A stretch of 62,553 nucleotides of DNA from Selaginella moellendorffii (taxonomy: Eukaryota; Streptophyta; Lycopodiopsida; Selaginellales; Selaginellaceae). The stretch's first letter is position 1. Each line of letters begins with the position of its first letter. The stretch lies in assembly GCF_000143415.4 (NCBI RefSeq), contig NW_003314338.1, forward strand, positions 841,242-903,794, read 5' to 3'. The notes under the pieces are model-generated. The model was not told the DNA's origin. It saw nothing but the letters and a program-made list of their open reading frames with translations, and ran no database searches. The translations under genes were made by a program, and so were the position numbers. This document shows, piece by piece, positions 21,910 through 32,477 of this stretch.

Positions 21910-24170
21910 TTATCGCGTGATACGAAGAATCCCATTGCACTGAGACAATAGGATTTTCATATAGTACTTGGAGCCTCGCGAGAGATTGACTTTGGAGCGT
22001 TTAGCAGCCGGAAGGTCGTCGATTGTACACTCTGAAAATCCGCGATGCACAAACCTGCGAGCATTCTCTCGTTAGTTTCATGCGTTTTCCATTGTCTTGC
22101 GAGCTTACCAGTCGGCAGTGCGCGTTGTTAGGAGAAAGAGTTTCTCCAGTCCGGCCCTGGCAGCTTTTCTTTCGATGTAATCTAAAAGAAAATGAAAAAA
22201 GTGGTTTTTGAAGAAGAAAAACTTGAAGCTTACCGAGAAGGCTGTCACCTTGGCCGTGGCCACGGCACTCCGGAGCTACTGCAAAAGCGGCAACTTCTCC
22301 TGATTTCTCAGCAGGGTATGGGAAGAGCGCAGCGCATGCGATCAAGCATCCATCTCTTTCCACCACTATGAAATCGTCAACTTCTTGAATGAGCTGAAAC
22401 AGAGAAAAGGTTACATGAGAAAACGTTACATGAATACCAAGAAGAGTATAGAGGAAGAACTTGCCTGCTGTTTGCTTCTGTGGACGAGGATGCCATGCTC
22501 TTCCAAAGGACGAAGAAGTTGCTGGATGCCCAAGATATCAGAGCTTGTTGCCGAGCGAGTCCCTTCATACATATCACTGCAGCACAACAGTTGGATCGGG
22601 AAAAAGAAATCAAGAAAAATGTCATACTTGGAAATCATAGTTCCAATTCCATCTCGCGTGTAAAACTCGAGAAGGATTGCACCTTCGACAGTACAATCCA
22701 GAAGATGAACACGCGTAACACCGCCCTGTTGGAAAGTTAATAGTAAACCAGATGCACGAAAAAAAAGAGAGGATAGAAAGCATACCCGACAAGCGAATAC
22801 AGCTGCAGCCAGTTCCGAAAGATGTGTTCTACTTTGTCTTTCCCGGCCGCCAATTGCAAAACCCGAGTTTTGATCCGTATGTGAACTTGCCATGGGACTT
22901 CCATTTGAGAAAGAGTCAAGTCCCAGGCTTATGGAGTATTTTGCTCCAGCGACAGCCTTGACATAATCAGCAGCAGTGTAACTTTGGCTCGTTTGAGTTC
23001 TGATCGCTTGATCTGCTTGCTCGAGTGTCATGAACTTGACAACACTGTTCTTCTCGTCCACAATCGGACCGTCGACCAGACAGAGCAACTTATCGGCCGT
23101 GAGGGCTGTTGCGCAAGAGGTCGCTACTTCATATGTACTGCAAAAACGCTACCAAAGTATGAGATCAAACTCCAAAAGACTACTTATTCGATGAACCTTT
23201 CCCATCGTGGACATACTTGCAATTCAAAACGTCTCCAGAGCTCGAGTAGCCAAGGTTGCTAAGGATCACGATGCAGTTGCAATCCAACCTCTCTTTGATG
23301 CGGACGATATCGAGCTTCTTCACTTCTCCTGTAGCTCCAAAGTCGACTCCATTAACAACACCTCTCCTCTGAAAGTTTATAGAAAGTCTATAGGAGGAGC
23401 AAAGGTCTAGAAAAATACACACTTACCTTAGCCGATAGAAAGTTTCCTCCTGCAACGCTCAATCCAGCCCGTGCAGCTCCACCATGCCGTCGCAACACAG
23501 GGACCATTGGACCTCTTGAAAGCTTCGCTTCTATATCCACGAGGATTTTCCCTGCCGCTTCCATCGAGGCTTCAAGAGCGTTAGAGTCTGTGACTCTGTA
23601 GGCTCCAATGTAGCAAGGCTCCTGACCTGGAAGAAACTCCCATTTCTTAGTAGACACAATTATAATGCGATGACTACAAGAAAAACTTGTTTTTCTCAAG
23701 ATCCTAGACAAGAAAGAGCAAGAAGAAACCTTACCCCTTTCTCGGAGAAGAGCATCGATCTGGATATGAGTTCCAGGAACGATCACAAGCTTGATGCCGA
23801 GTCCATGTAGAAGAGAGATATCCTATAGAAAAGATGAAATGCCATGCTATGGTTTCTACAAACATACCTGAAGAACATTGTCTAGAACAAGACGATTGGC
23901 GATAACTTCACCAGGGATGACGATCACGAAAGTACTGCCCCGATGGCCTTGAATGTATGGCCAGGCTTCGCGAAACCAGCTCACATACTGCCTCTGCTTG
24001 TCCATTGTCATGGCAATCCCCTCGCCGCTGGCGCTCATCGCAATGCAGCGAGCTGTGAGCTTGAGATTGGTGGCAGCGCGCAACCATCCAGCGCCAGTGC
24101 CGCCAAACGAGCTCGCGTTCTTTGCTCCGGCGTGCACAGCGCCCCCGCACAGCGGCATGGTCGCCATCAT
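21910..24170 (-). CDS. NAGS1: N-acetylglutamate synthase, plastid (NAGS)
   Basis: This enzyme acetylates glutamate with acetyl-CoA, the first step of arginine (ornithine) synthesis in the plastid. The start at 24170 ([18 protein letters not shown]) leads into a transit-peptide-like segment. The amino-acid-kinase-like domain follows: [74 protein letters not shown] and [13 protein letters not shown]. Next is [12 protein letters not shown] and the GNAT acetyltransferase domain: [38 protein letters not shown] (acetyl-CoA loop) and [11 protein letters not shown]. The last exon reads [20 protein letters not shown] and YYMKILLS to TAA at 21910. About ten exons with short introns; no lesion seen. Confidence 0.92.
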
Positions 24171-24252
24171 CCGCCCTAGCTTGAATTAACTGGTTTAAAA
24201 TACATTACTTTGATTAAGTCCATTAGCTTCATAAACTGACTTAAAGCAATCG

Positions 24253-24299
24253 ATGGCGATGGCGCTGGAAATGCTGGATTTCTTCTCCATCAATGCTGG
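24253..24299 (+). other. Possible orphan first exon
   Basis: An ATG with good context starts MAMALEMLDFFSINA, followed directly by GTAAATTTTC, a plausible donor. No continuation is seen before the inverted subtilase block begins, so it may be a first exon cut off by the rearrangement. Evidence is weak. Confidence 0.2.
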
Positions 24300-24341
24300 T
24301 AAATTTTCTTTTGGTGACCTATAGGAGAGCTTTCTCCTAGC

Positions 24342-24690
24342 TCAATTCATCTCTTCTTCTTGACAATAGCAGATGAGGAAGAAGAGCCAGTCAAAAACAC
24401 TAACTAGCTCTTTTAGTTGTTTTCTGCCTTTCGGTATTGCCATTCTCTGTAAGTAGAGCTTTCTATATTTCCAGAGGCTTTTCGTTATCGATTTGTAAAT
24501 CATAGGCACTGTTGTCATAGCAGACAGTTCTGCAATTCGTTCCATCCCCGGCAATTCTCGCAATGTATCCAAGGCAGCCAATTGTCCTCTTTCGTCATGC
24601 TGCGCGCTGAAAATCTCTTGGATCAAGAAATCCTCTCGGAGAACCAGTTTTGCAGCAGTCCCAAGGACTTCAAGTAGAAAAGTCTACCGA
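24342..24690 (-). pseudogene. Unrecognised gene fragment 3' of subtilase copy S3
   Basis: A minus-strand frame of about 110 codons reads STFLLEVLGTAAKLVLREDF, then QHDERGQLAALDTLRELPG, and ends YCQEEEMN at TGA. The helical, leucine-rich pattern suggests part of an alpha-solenoid protein, but I cannot name it. It abuts the 3' end of the subtilase pseudogene, whose last codons it replaces (ORFs join near 24700), so it probably marks a rearrangement breakpoint. Confidence 0.3.
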
Positions 24691-24699
24691 GGAAAAACA

Positions 24700-27058
24700 A
24701 AGGGATTATACTGCTCTCCTTCTCTGGTATTCCCACTTTCCCGAAAACATCATTATCAATGTTTGAGTCGTCCTCCACTCTAAATATCACCTGGAATGCT
24801 TTTGTCTCGCCCTTGTACTTGAACCGCATCACTGATGGATGAACCGACACCGACACACTCTCCGGTGCCTCGATAGATGCGGTGTAGTTCGTCGCACCAT
24901 CTCGGAGATGGCAATGGATGGATAGTTGAGGTCTGTGGGATTGTCGGGACACGTAGCAGAAGTTTCCGTGAGGCATTGAAGTTCAGTCTGGTTGTATCCC
25001 AGACCGCAGAGATATCCAATGTAGTCTTGCTTGTTGGCGTCGTATACTAGGCCAGGGTGTGCAGCAGCATTTGGATTTACGTCCCCTCCACCAAAATGAA
25101 GTTGTGATGCAGGAGTTCCTGATGAATTCTTGATTGGTTCTCCAAGATTATCGAATGAGTAACCTGTTTTGTTTTGAAGTGTCATGAACCATGAAGGTTC
25201 CAGATGCAAGTCGGTATGGTCCTTCGGAGTTATTGAATTGTGCGTGTGCTGTTAGAATGTTTACTCCTGGAGCTGTAATATTGGGCTGAGAGAACAAAAG
25301 TCTTTAAAAACTACCAAAAAAATAGCCTGGATCAATACGGTTGGGACCGGAGGATGCCATGAAAGGAGGAGGCTTTTGATTTCTCAATGTTATTTGACGC
25401 TGCATATCCGCTATAGGATCTCTGCCAGGCACACAAAGGTAAGAAACAGAAAGAAGAACGAAGATTTTACCTTGTAGATTTGATATATGAAAAGATGGCT
25501 TGTCCAACTTCTTCATCGACATGAATTCAGGGAAGATATTTATTATCAGGATTTTGATCGACTAGAGTGGAGTTGCAAAAGATAATTCCAGCTCCGCCAG
25601 CTCGATCAACTTCGCGTGATTGGAACCCTGGCTGCATCGGACCATGCCCGGACTTTCTCGGGATCCAAAGACCGGGTCATACACAATTGCCTGCAGCATT
25701 AATAGTGTTCTCAAATCCATACATTAAGATGATATTTTACCTGGCTGTAAAGTTGGAAGTTGGCAAACCACCATCGGCTCCCGCAGCAAGATGATACCAG
25801 CTTTTTTAATCTTTGCTCCGTCATACTAAAACCCCGAAATGATTTATTGTTGCCAAGGTAAAGGTCTCCAAAATAGGATCGATCAAGAGTGCTCGATCCA
25901 ACAGTGATGACCCAAGGAGCTCCATTTTGCACAGAACCAGGACCCAGAGTCTGCTGCGCGTTTCCAGCAGAAGCTACCACCACAATGCCTTTCTGCATGG
26001 CATGGAATGAACCCGATCGACAGTGCGTGCTGGAAGTAATCGCCGAATACGCAGAAAGCGTGAGTCTGGAGCGCCACCTTTTGCAGTGCCTTTGCCAGTT
26101 TGCGTTTCTCACGAATCGGCCTCCGGCAGTGGAAGCCGTGTGAGTTCCATGGCTGTGAACATCTCTTGGAGAAAGAAGTTCTTCGTGTGCTTTTGCATAA
26201 GCCTCGGGACCATCTTGCAGGCCGTTGGCACCTATATGTTTCCTGAAAGATCAAAGTTGAAAAAATTAAAATTCACGTGAGTGTTGTTTTGACTTGTTGC
26301 AGTGAGAAGGGTTGAATTGCGCCCCAGTTTCGCAGTTCCTTTCCATCTTTCGGGGATTGGTCGGAAAAGCTTTCCGACTCTGGCCATACTCCTGGAGAAA
26401 ACCAGTAAAAAGAAGAAGAATACGAAAAATGAACTATGAATCCAAAACACCGATGATGATGTCTTTGCCAAATTTTGCTCTCCTCCATAGCCACGATGAT
26501 TCGGTAGCTCCGCTAGCACCGTACAAGGATTTCTCTCCATTTCCATAGAGGCCGAGAAACTCCCATGAGTTTGTGGTGTGGACCGTGTGAATTTTGTTGA
26601 GAAAGACGGACAACACGTTTGGGAGACCTGCAGTGTGAGAAGAGGTTGACTTACATTTATAAACTTCAAGTTTTTCATGTTTAGCCGCTTGTTCTTCTGT
26701 TAGACGAGCCGAGAAGCCACTAAATCCATGCCTGTAGCTAAAACCCAGTGATTCTCTGGCAGCCTCGGCACTGGCATAAACGAATTTGGATGAAGTCATA
26801 CTCTTTTCTTTTGTGATCAAAGTTTTACCTTCCTAGAACGTCGTGAAGGAGTGCGTGATGGGAGCCAGTAACAGCATCTGGATGGAGCGATTTATCGACA
26901 TTCCCCAAATAGACAATGTGAGTGTCTCCTTGATCTCGTCCCTGGAAATAGAATATAACGCAAGGGCTTATAAATTATAAGTTATGCTACTTAAGAACCT
27001 GAGCGATGGAAATCGCACTTGAACTTAGAAGGATGAATAGATAGATTGAGAGCGCCAT
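24700..27058 (-). pseudogene. Subtilase copy S3, inverted, active-site serine lost
   Basis: Homologous to the intact subtilase, on the opposite strand. The signal peptide starts at 27058 (MALSIYLFILLSSSAISIAQ). The prodomain ([18 protein letters not shown]), the catalytic Asp block (IIIGVLDS), the His block ([10 protein letters not shown]) and the Asn block (ASAGN) remain. Three lesions are visible. An 11-bp loss follows NANW and shifts the frame near 26095. A deletion removes about 45 codons up to FHAMQKG. The serine segment [12 protein letters not shown] with its downstream helix collapses to SGT-F-M before GYSFDNLGEPIKNSSG. The C-terminal Fn3-like region also changes frame near 24895. It cannot be a working protease. 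Confidence 0.88.
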
Positions 27059-27560
27059 GAACTTGGAAGACTTCTGTTGAAGATTTGTATATGATAATTT
27101 ATATTGGAGGTGTCCTTGTGTAACGCGGTCACCTTTTTTGACGACTAATTCAGGAGAGTCCGCTCGTGATGCTAAATTTAAGAAGCAAGAAACATTCATA
27201 CAACGATCTGGTGCTGTATGTTCGCTGCAGGGAAGCTGCAACATTGAGCTGAAAACATATAAACTTAACGATTTTCTTCTTTTACCTTGTTGGCCTCGCC
27301 AGCTTTGTCCACAAACTTTTCTATGAGCTAGCCAGGGCTCTAGCTTTCCTCTTGCCAGTCTTCTTGAATGCGTTGCTGAAGGAGCCCTAGCTCCGTCAGT
27401 CCTCATCTCAGCATACGCATTCCCAAGTGTGGAGTGTTCGACAACTGTGGCTGCCATGGATTACTCGCATTTAAGCGTAACACAGATGGAATATTAAAAT
27501 AGATTCTTAATAGATAACATTTTTCTTCTTAAAGTAAGCCCTAGTCGTCCAAGTAAAGAG
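27059..27560. other. 5' flank of S3 with inverted gene-X-flank block
   Basis: About 27090-27150 is the S3 promoter (reverse complement contains aatataaat and ggtgacc, as in S1 and S2). About 27400-27560 is the inverted version of the block at 9950-10100. The 156-codon minus frame spanning 26987-27457 runs through promoter sequence and is not a credible gene. Confidence 0.55.
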
Positions 27561-27574
27561 TAGCAAGTAAGTTT

Positions 27575-27975
27575 GGCAAAACCTTGGAGGCCAGTGGGAG
27601 CTGGAGCTGCAAAGATGCCGCGAGTTCCTCCTCCACGGTGCAGTGCCACCTCCTCCTCGACAAGCAGGGCAAGCAACGCCTCCACGAGCAGTTGCTCCTC
27701 GGTCACCACGAGTAGCAGGGTCTACACTGGCACCACCGAGCTCGCCACGATCTCCTCAAGCGGCTCCTCGTCCTCCTCAGGCCGTGTCACCACCACAAGC
27801 GGCTCCTCATCCTCTTGGGGCAGTGTCACCACCATGAGCACTGCCACAAGAGACTCCTCCTCCTCCTCGGGCAGTGTCTCATCGTCCGCTAGCACCACCA
27901 TCTGAGGGCAAAGCTCCTCCTCCTCCTCCACGGGCAGTGTCTCATCGTCCGCTAGCACCACCACCATCCACAGGG
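27575..27975 (-). repeat. Expanded minisatellite derived from gene X tail
   Basis: On the minus strand a module encoding MVVLADDETLPEEEEE and variants (VVTLPQEDEEPL, VVTRPEEDEEPL) repeats about five times. The two best copies are units of about 62 bp near 27869-27930 and 27931-27975. Gene X copy X1 has one such module (CSQMVVLADGTAPG at about 2876-2920), so this is probably an expanded X 3' end. It is fused directly to the end of the GDSL pseudogene. Confidence 0.55.
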
Positions 27976-27984
27976 AACTCGCGG

Positions 27985-28899
27985 ATCATAGTTGTATGGC
28001 TTTCCAGTCCCGCAGCAAGATTCTGGTCCGTTCTGAGAGCCTGGAACGATCCGTAACTAGAGAAGAGATATAGGATGCCGGTTACCATTGGACGGAGTCC
28101 CGAAAGCTGGCTCGCAGCATGTCTACGGTGATCCTGAGACGCTCGTTGTGAAGAATTGTGATCCAGTTATAGTCGATGGGGCAGCCCATGGTGTCGTGGT
28201 CATTGGGATCCGTGCTGGCGAAGCTGGTCAGGAACTCGGGCACCATGAAGTTGGCCGCTCTGAAAGTCGTCGAGAGGAACTATACGAGGAAAAGTATTGG
28301 TGAGGTTAAATGTTCTCCACGACGTGGGGGATTACAGTGCGCTCCGCTTCACGAACCGTCCTGTTATCGCGGAAGAATGCATATCTGTTGTTGTAGAGGC
28401 CCGATTCCTCGTTAGGCAAAGGCCGGTGATCTTAGCTGTTAAAAATCGCGGGTGAATAACCAAGTAGAAATGGAAGAGATGAAATAACCAACTTACCAAG
28501 AGATTGATTCCCAAGAGCATCTCTCACGAGCCACTGGATCTGAGGCATGAGAGGGTATGGGTCTGCCGAGATCCACTCGAGTTGGCAGCCCTCCCTCCTG
28601 CAAATTCGAGACAACAATTCCCAGCGCCTGAGCTGCGGATCGCCCAACAGAAGATGAGATTCGAGCAAGGAGAATGATATTACCGACGACATCCAGCATC
28701 AGGCGCCCATCCGAGAGCCGCCGCTTGCAGTAGGGCGCCTCGTCCTCCACTGGAGGTTCCCGACATTGCCCCAATCGTCGCCAAAGCTGAAGAGCACCTG
28801 TGGCCGCCGCCGCCGCCTTCGCGCTGCCCCTGCGCCAAAATGCCGCACAACACAGGCAAGACAAGCGATGGAAACCTCATCGATCTTACAACCCGCCAT
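27985..28899 (-). pseudogene. GDSL-type esterase/lipase pseudogene
   Basis: Starting at 28899 (MAGCKIDEVSIACLACVV), the frame gives VLFSFGDDWGNVGNLQ, a GDSL block I in which the nucleophile Ser is replaced by Asp (GDD). The reading then shifts to APYCKRRLSDGRLMLDVV, the usual next block. Later pieces are PLMPQIQWLVRDALGNQSLG, NNRYAFFRDNRTVREAERTV, FASTDPNDHDTMGCPIDYNW, LHNERLRITVDMLRASFRD, and GPESCCGTGKPYNYDPRVPC near 27990-28050. The glycine block GxND and the last catalytic Asp-x-x-His block are not seen. The frameshift, the changed nucleophile and the missing blocks indicate a dead gene. Its relatives are secreted esterases. Confidence 0.7.
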
Positions 28900-28989
28900 T
28901 TTTCCCGATGAAAATGGTTTAGGGTTCTAAGTTTTAGCCCGGCAAGATAACTCTAACTCAGAAATGAGTTAAAAGAGTAAAGTTTAAAA

Positions 28990-29765
28990 TAACAAATATA
29001 ATATTAAATATTTTTAGAATATCAGATATATTTAATATATTTAAGAATATTTTAGGTATATTCACTAGCTCCTAAAAATGATACAAATCGTTGGTACTTT
29101 ATATTATTACAAGATAATTTTATGTTTTGAATTGCAGAAAAAACTCTAGGAGTATCTTTAGTAGTAGCATTATTAGCTTCCAAATGTTCACATTAGTCCT
29201 TGGAGCAAGGGACACTGAGACCATGTTGCAAAACCATCTGTGAAATATAATTTGTTTTTATAAGAAAGCCATAAAAATTTGTTGCAAATGGCTAGTTTTT
29301 TTTTAATTATTTCTCAATATTATTTACTGTCACATATAGCTATTTTAAATTATTAATTTTTTTTTGATATACCAGAAGAAGAGATATGTTTGAAAAAATA
29401 AAAAAGCTAAAGTAAAAAAGATGAGAGCTCATACAAGGAGAAAGGTTTGATGTGTAAGCTACAAAGGGCAAGTAATGGTGAATTTGGATCTATCTAGAGG
29501 TGGCCAAAATGAAGCACATTATTTTCATTTTTCTCCCTCTAGATTCTTCCTGATTCTTGGATTCCTGGTTGGGGCTCGTTTGATCTTTGGCAAGAGATGG
29601 AGTGCTAGAGTAGGAATTAGGTGTAGCGTGGAATGCAGGGGTTGGTGTGGCTCCAAGAGTATACCAAACCAAACCACTCTCATGTACAAAAGGTTAAACC
29701 AATTAATTTTGATGGTAGAACATATAAGTGTTTAACAAAGTTTATAAATTATGGTAAAATATTCC
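28990..29765. repeat. Dispersed about 0.8-kb repeat, copy 2
   Basis: Same orientation and block order as 12640-13480. Its right end (tttaacaaagtttataaatt) lies about 30 bp from the truncated end of the PPR gene, so it probably inserted into, or was joined to, the PPR 3' end. Confidence 0.65.
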
Positions 29766-29779
29766 AAACATATTTGAGC

Positions 29780-31199
29780 TTCCACCAGAGCTTCCTCGAG
29801 CTGCTTTGCTCGTCCCAGCATGCCGATCATGCAGTGGTTGCTCAATGCCCGGATCTAATCCACACCTAGACATCATCTCCTGGAAAAACTTTTTGCCTTG
29901 CTCGATCATCCCAGCCCGGGTGCAAGTCGTTAAGTTACACCGTCCGGCTTGACACCCCCCTCACATCACTTGATCGCTGTCTCCCTGGCGGCTGTAGCCC
30001 GCGATAAGTGAGCTCCAACTCACAGCATCCTTCCTCGAGACCGAGCTAAAAACCAGCTCCGCTTCGTCCATGCTCCCACAGCTGCCGTAGAAATCGACCA
30101 ACGAAGAGATCACGGCTCCCTGGAACTGGAACCCCAAGCTCGTGATCTCTTCGTGAAGTATCCGGCCAAGCCTCAAGGCTACCGAGCTTCCACCAGCTTT
30201 GAGCGCGCAAACGAGCGTCCACACGTCTGGAGAACATCCCTCAAGTTGCATTAGGAAGAAAAAATGTAAAGCAGTTTCGGCCTGGCTGTTTTCAACATAC
30301 CCGAGCACCAATGCCGTCCAGAAGACTTGATTTGGCTGGAAAATGGTGCTAAACACTCCAAGAGCATCGCCCATGCTGCCACAAGCCGCGTACATTTGGA
30401 TCAAGAAGCTGTGAAGAAAGATATCCAAGCGATGCATATGGTTAGTAATTTGCAAGGGTTGCGCGTGAAAAGCCATATCTCTTTCCAGAGACTTCAGCTT
30501 GAGTATCCTTCCATGGATTGTATCTTCTCCTCATTCCCTCTTTGCTAGGGAAGTGTTGGCCTGGAACACCGCAACAAAGGTTCTGGCATTTGCTCCACTG
30601 CTTTCTCGCTGAAGCACCACCTCGCTCTGCCCATTCTCTACACATCCCTGCATCAAAGAAGTCCATAGAACTACGTCACGCTTTGGAGCTCCATGAAAAA
30701 CCTTCCACGCATCCACCACGGTTCCACACCGAGCATACATTTCCACCAGGCTGCTAGCTACGAAAGCGTTTGTGTCGATTCTTCGAAGAGCCATTCCTCT
30801 CTCGACAGAAGAAAACTTCACGACGAGCTCTAGATCTTGTAAAACCTTCCCATTTTCCTTCTCTGTGAGGCTCGCGCAGGCCTTGAGCAATCCAATAAAC
30901 GTGACAGAGCTCCCTTGCAAGCCTCGCGATTCCATGTCCAGGAAGAGCTGGAGCGCAACCCCGCCATGCCCATTCTCGGCATAGCCCAGAATGAGAGAAT
31001 TCCACGCGACGGGGTCGGGGCAATCCATCCGGTCGAAATCCCTGCATGCCTCGCCCATGCTGCCGCACTTGCCATAGAGATTCACCAGGTTGCTCGTCAC
31101 GAACGCATTGGAATCGAGGCCGCAGCGCTCCGCCTCGGCGTGGATTTGCTTACCCCGGGATCGAGAGCATTCCTTGAGCGACGCAAGGAATCTCCTCAC
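29780..31199 (-). pseudogene. Truncated PLS-type pentatricopeptide repeat (PPR) gene
   Basis: Starting at 31199 (MRRFLASLKECSRSRGKQIH) are PPR motifs such as NLVNLYGKCGSMGEACRDF, VAWNSLILGYAENGHGG, SSLVEMYARCGTVVDAW and VLWTSLMQGCVENGQSE. The frame breaks near 30480-30530 and resumes with FLIQMYAACGSMGDALGVF, FWTALVLGYVENSQAETAL, SLVDFYGSCGSMDEAELVF and VSWSSLIAGYSRQGDSD, stopping at 29961. Beyond the stop, TRAGMIEQGKKFFQEMMSR is typical of the region leading to the E motif, but no E or DYW domain follows. Such genes usually encode organelle RNA-editing or processing factors. A frameshift and lost C-terminus suggest a pseudogene, though a short intron near 30500 could rescue the first break. 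Confidence 0.75.
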
Positions 31200-31399
31200 C
31201 TCGCAATCGCTGGAGCGGGCGCGGCCAAGCTTGGAACGGAAAGCTCGAGATCGCGAAGAGGAAGAACGAAGGTTTCATTTGATTCTTTGTTTCAAAGGGT
31301 CAAGATAGTCTTATAAACGGTCAAGGTTGTCCGTTCTAAAATAACTAGGCTTTGATTACTTAAACAGTGTGTTTGTTTAATTACATTTTTTATTGCCAT

Positions 31400-31407
31400 A
31401 TAAAAGG
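31400..31407 (+). promoter_or_regulatory. TATA box of the single-exon gene at 31438
   Basis: TATAAAAG lies 31 bp before the start codon, in ccatataaaagggcc. The spacing supports a short 5' UTR. Confidence 0.55.
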
Positions 31408-31437
31408 GCCTTTTAAGATTCACACAATCAGGGTTCA

Positions 31438-32130
31438 ATGGCAGCGGAGATCGAGAGTGTGGACAAGAAGGCTAACGCTGTGGCAGCAATGAACGCGATC
31501 AAAAAGGGAAAGAAGAGGCAGCGAGACAAAGAGGGACAAACTCATACAAGGGTTAGTGCTCCAAAAAGAAGGCATGAGCTTGAGGAGGAGCCTCCTATGG
31601 TCCCGGAGAAAAATCTGAGCAGCAAGGTAACATACAAGATTGATGGGTTAGTTATCACTTCCCACAACAATTTTCATGACTTTTGGCCGCGATCAACATC
31701 CAAACTACCGGCACCAGACTACCTCCACTGTGCTGGAGCTCAAGAGCTTCACAGCCTCCTCACCCAAGAGCTCTACAGGAGAGACCGTGAGGATTGTGGC
31801 CCGAGGAACGCCCAGCTCTTGGTGGTGATTGGCGGGACGAGATGTCATATGATGAGGCGACTTGAGGACTTGTGCCACTCGACTAGACGTGCTGGAGACA
31901 AGATCTGGTATGGAGTCCAGATTAAGGAGGGTGGAAGCTTGTGCACACTGTTCAAGTATATGTTTGATGGGAGGAGCGCGAGCATGAGCCGGGACATGTC
32001 CAAGGAAATCCATGCCAAGGATTGCACACACAAGACAAACAACATGATTCAAGAGATCCTCTCCCATGTCTCTGGGAACAAGAGCAACAGTTACTTCTCT
32101 CCAATCCGTGTGGAGAGCGTCCACCATTGA
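31438..32130 (+). CDS. Hypothetical single-exon protein, 230 aa
   Basis: I do not recognise the family. The frame is uninterrupted, with an ATG shortly after a TATA box. The N-terminus is basic (KKGKKRQRDKEG; HTRVSAPKRRHE) and looks like a nuclear-localisation signal. The middle and C-terminal parts are mixed alpha/beta-like (NAQLLVVIGGTRCHMMRRLE, GDKIWYGVQIKEGGSLCTLF) and contain several His and Cys residues (DYLHCAG, KDCTHKTNN). There are no membrane segments. Lack of introns in an intron-rich region could mean a lineage-specific or retroposed gene. The convergent minus frame is a shadow. Confidence 0.5.
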   Translation: MAAEIESVDKKANAVAAMNAIKKGKKRQRDKEGQTHTRVSAPKRRHELEEEPPMVPEKNLSSKVTYKIDGLVITSHNNFHDFWPRSTSKLPAPDYLHCAGAQELHSLLTQELYRRDREDCGPRNAQLLVVIGGTRCHMMRRLEDLCHSTRRAGDKIWYGVQIKEGGSLCTLFKYMFDGRSASMSRDMSKEIHAKDCTHKTNNMIQEILSHVSGNKSNSYFSPIRVESVHH

Positions 32131-32415
32131 AATCACCCATGTGATTAAAAGCTTTCACTGTAAGAGAGTACATCAAAATGGAGAACAATTAAAAGTAGCG
32201 TGTTATTTTTTTGGCTATCCCTCTCGATCGACATTAGTTTTGCAAACTTGGCTAGCAATTCTACAACCGTGACTCCCACCCACAAGTTTCAGTCTCTTGA
32301 TTTTGTCCTGGGCCGTGCTTTTACTTAAACACACAGATTATTCATGTTATTCGATATTTCAATCTTACCAGAATGCAACCGTTTAGTGGGCGTTAATGCT
32401 TCTTATTAATGTAAT

Positions 32416-32477
32416 GGGCATTTGGTCTAGTGGTATGATTCTCGCTTTGAGGTCGCGAGTCCGCTCCTCCCAATGCC
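32416..32477 (+). tRNA. tRNA-Pro pseudogene
   Basis: The 5' half (GGGCATTTGGTCTAGTGGTA, then TGATTCTCGCTT) is that of plant tRNA-Pro, with D-arm and 5' anticodon stem intact. The 3' half is wrecked: the anticodon loop is altered and the T-arm is missing, though AATGCC of the acceptor stem remains. It cannot fold as a complete tRNA. Confidence 0.75.

Noticed and set aside
14400-24200. Operon-like reading of the same-strand genes RIN2-like, RPC8 and NAGS
   Set aside because: Each has introns and its own upstream region; functions are unrelated and this is nuclear plant DNA.
26987-27457. 156-codon minus frame upstream of subtilase S3
   Set aside because: It runs through the promoter and TATA block shared with S1 and S2, then into the S3 signal peptide in frame by chance.
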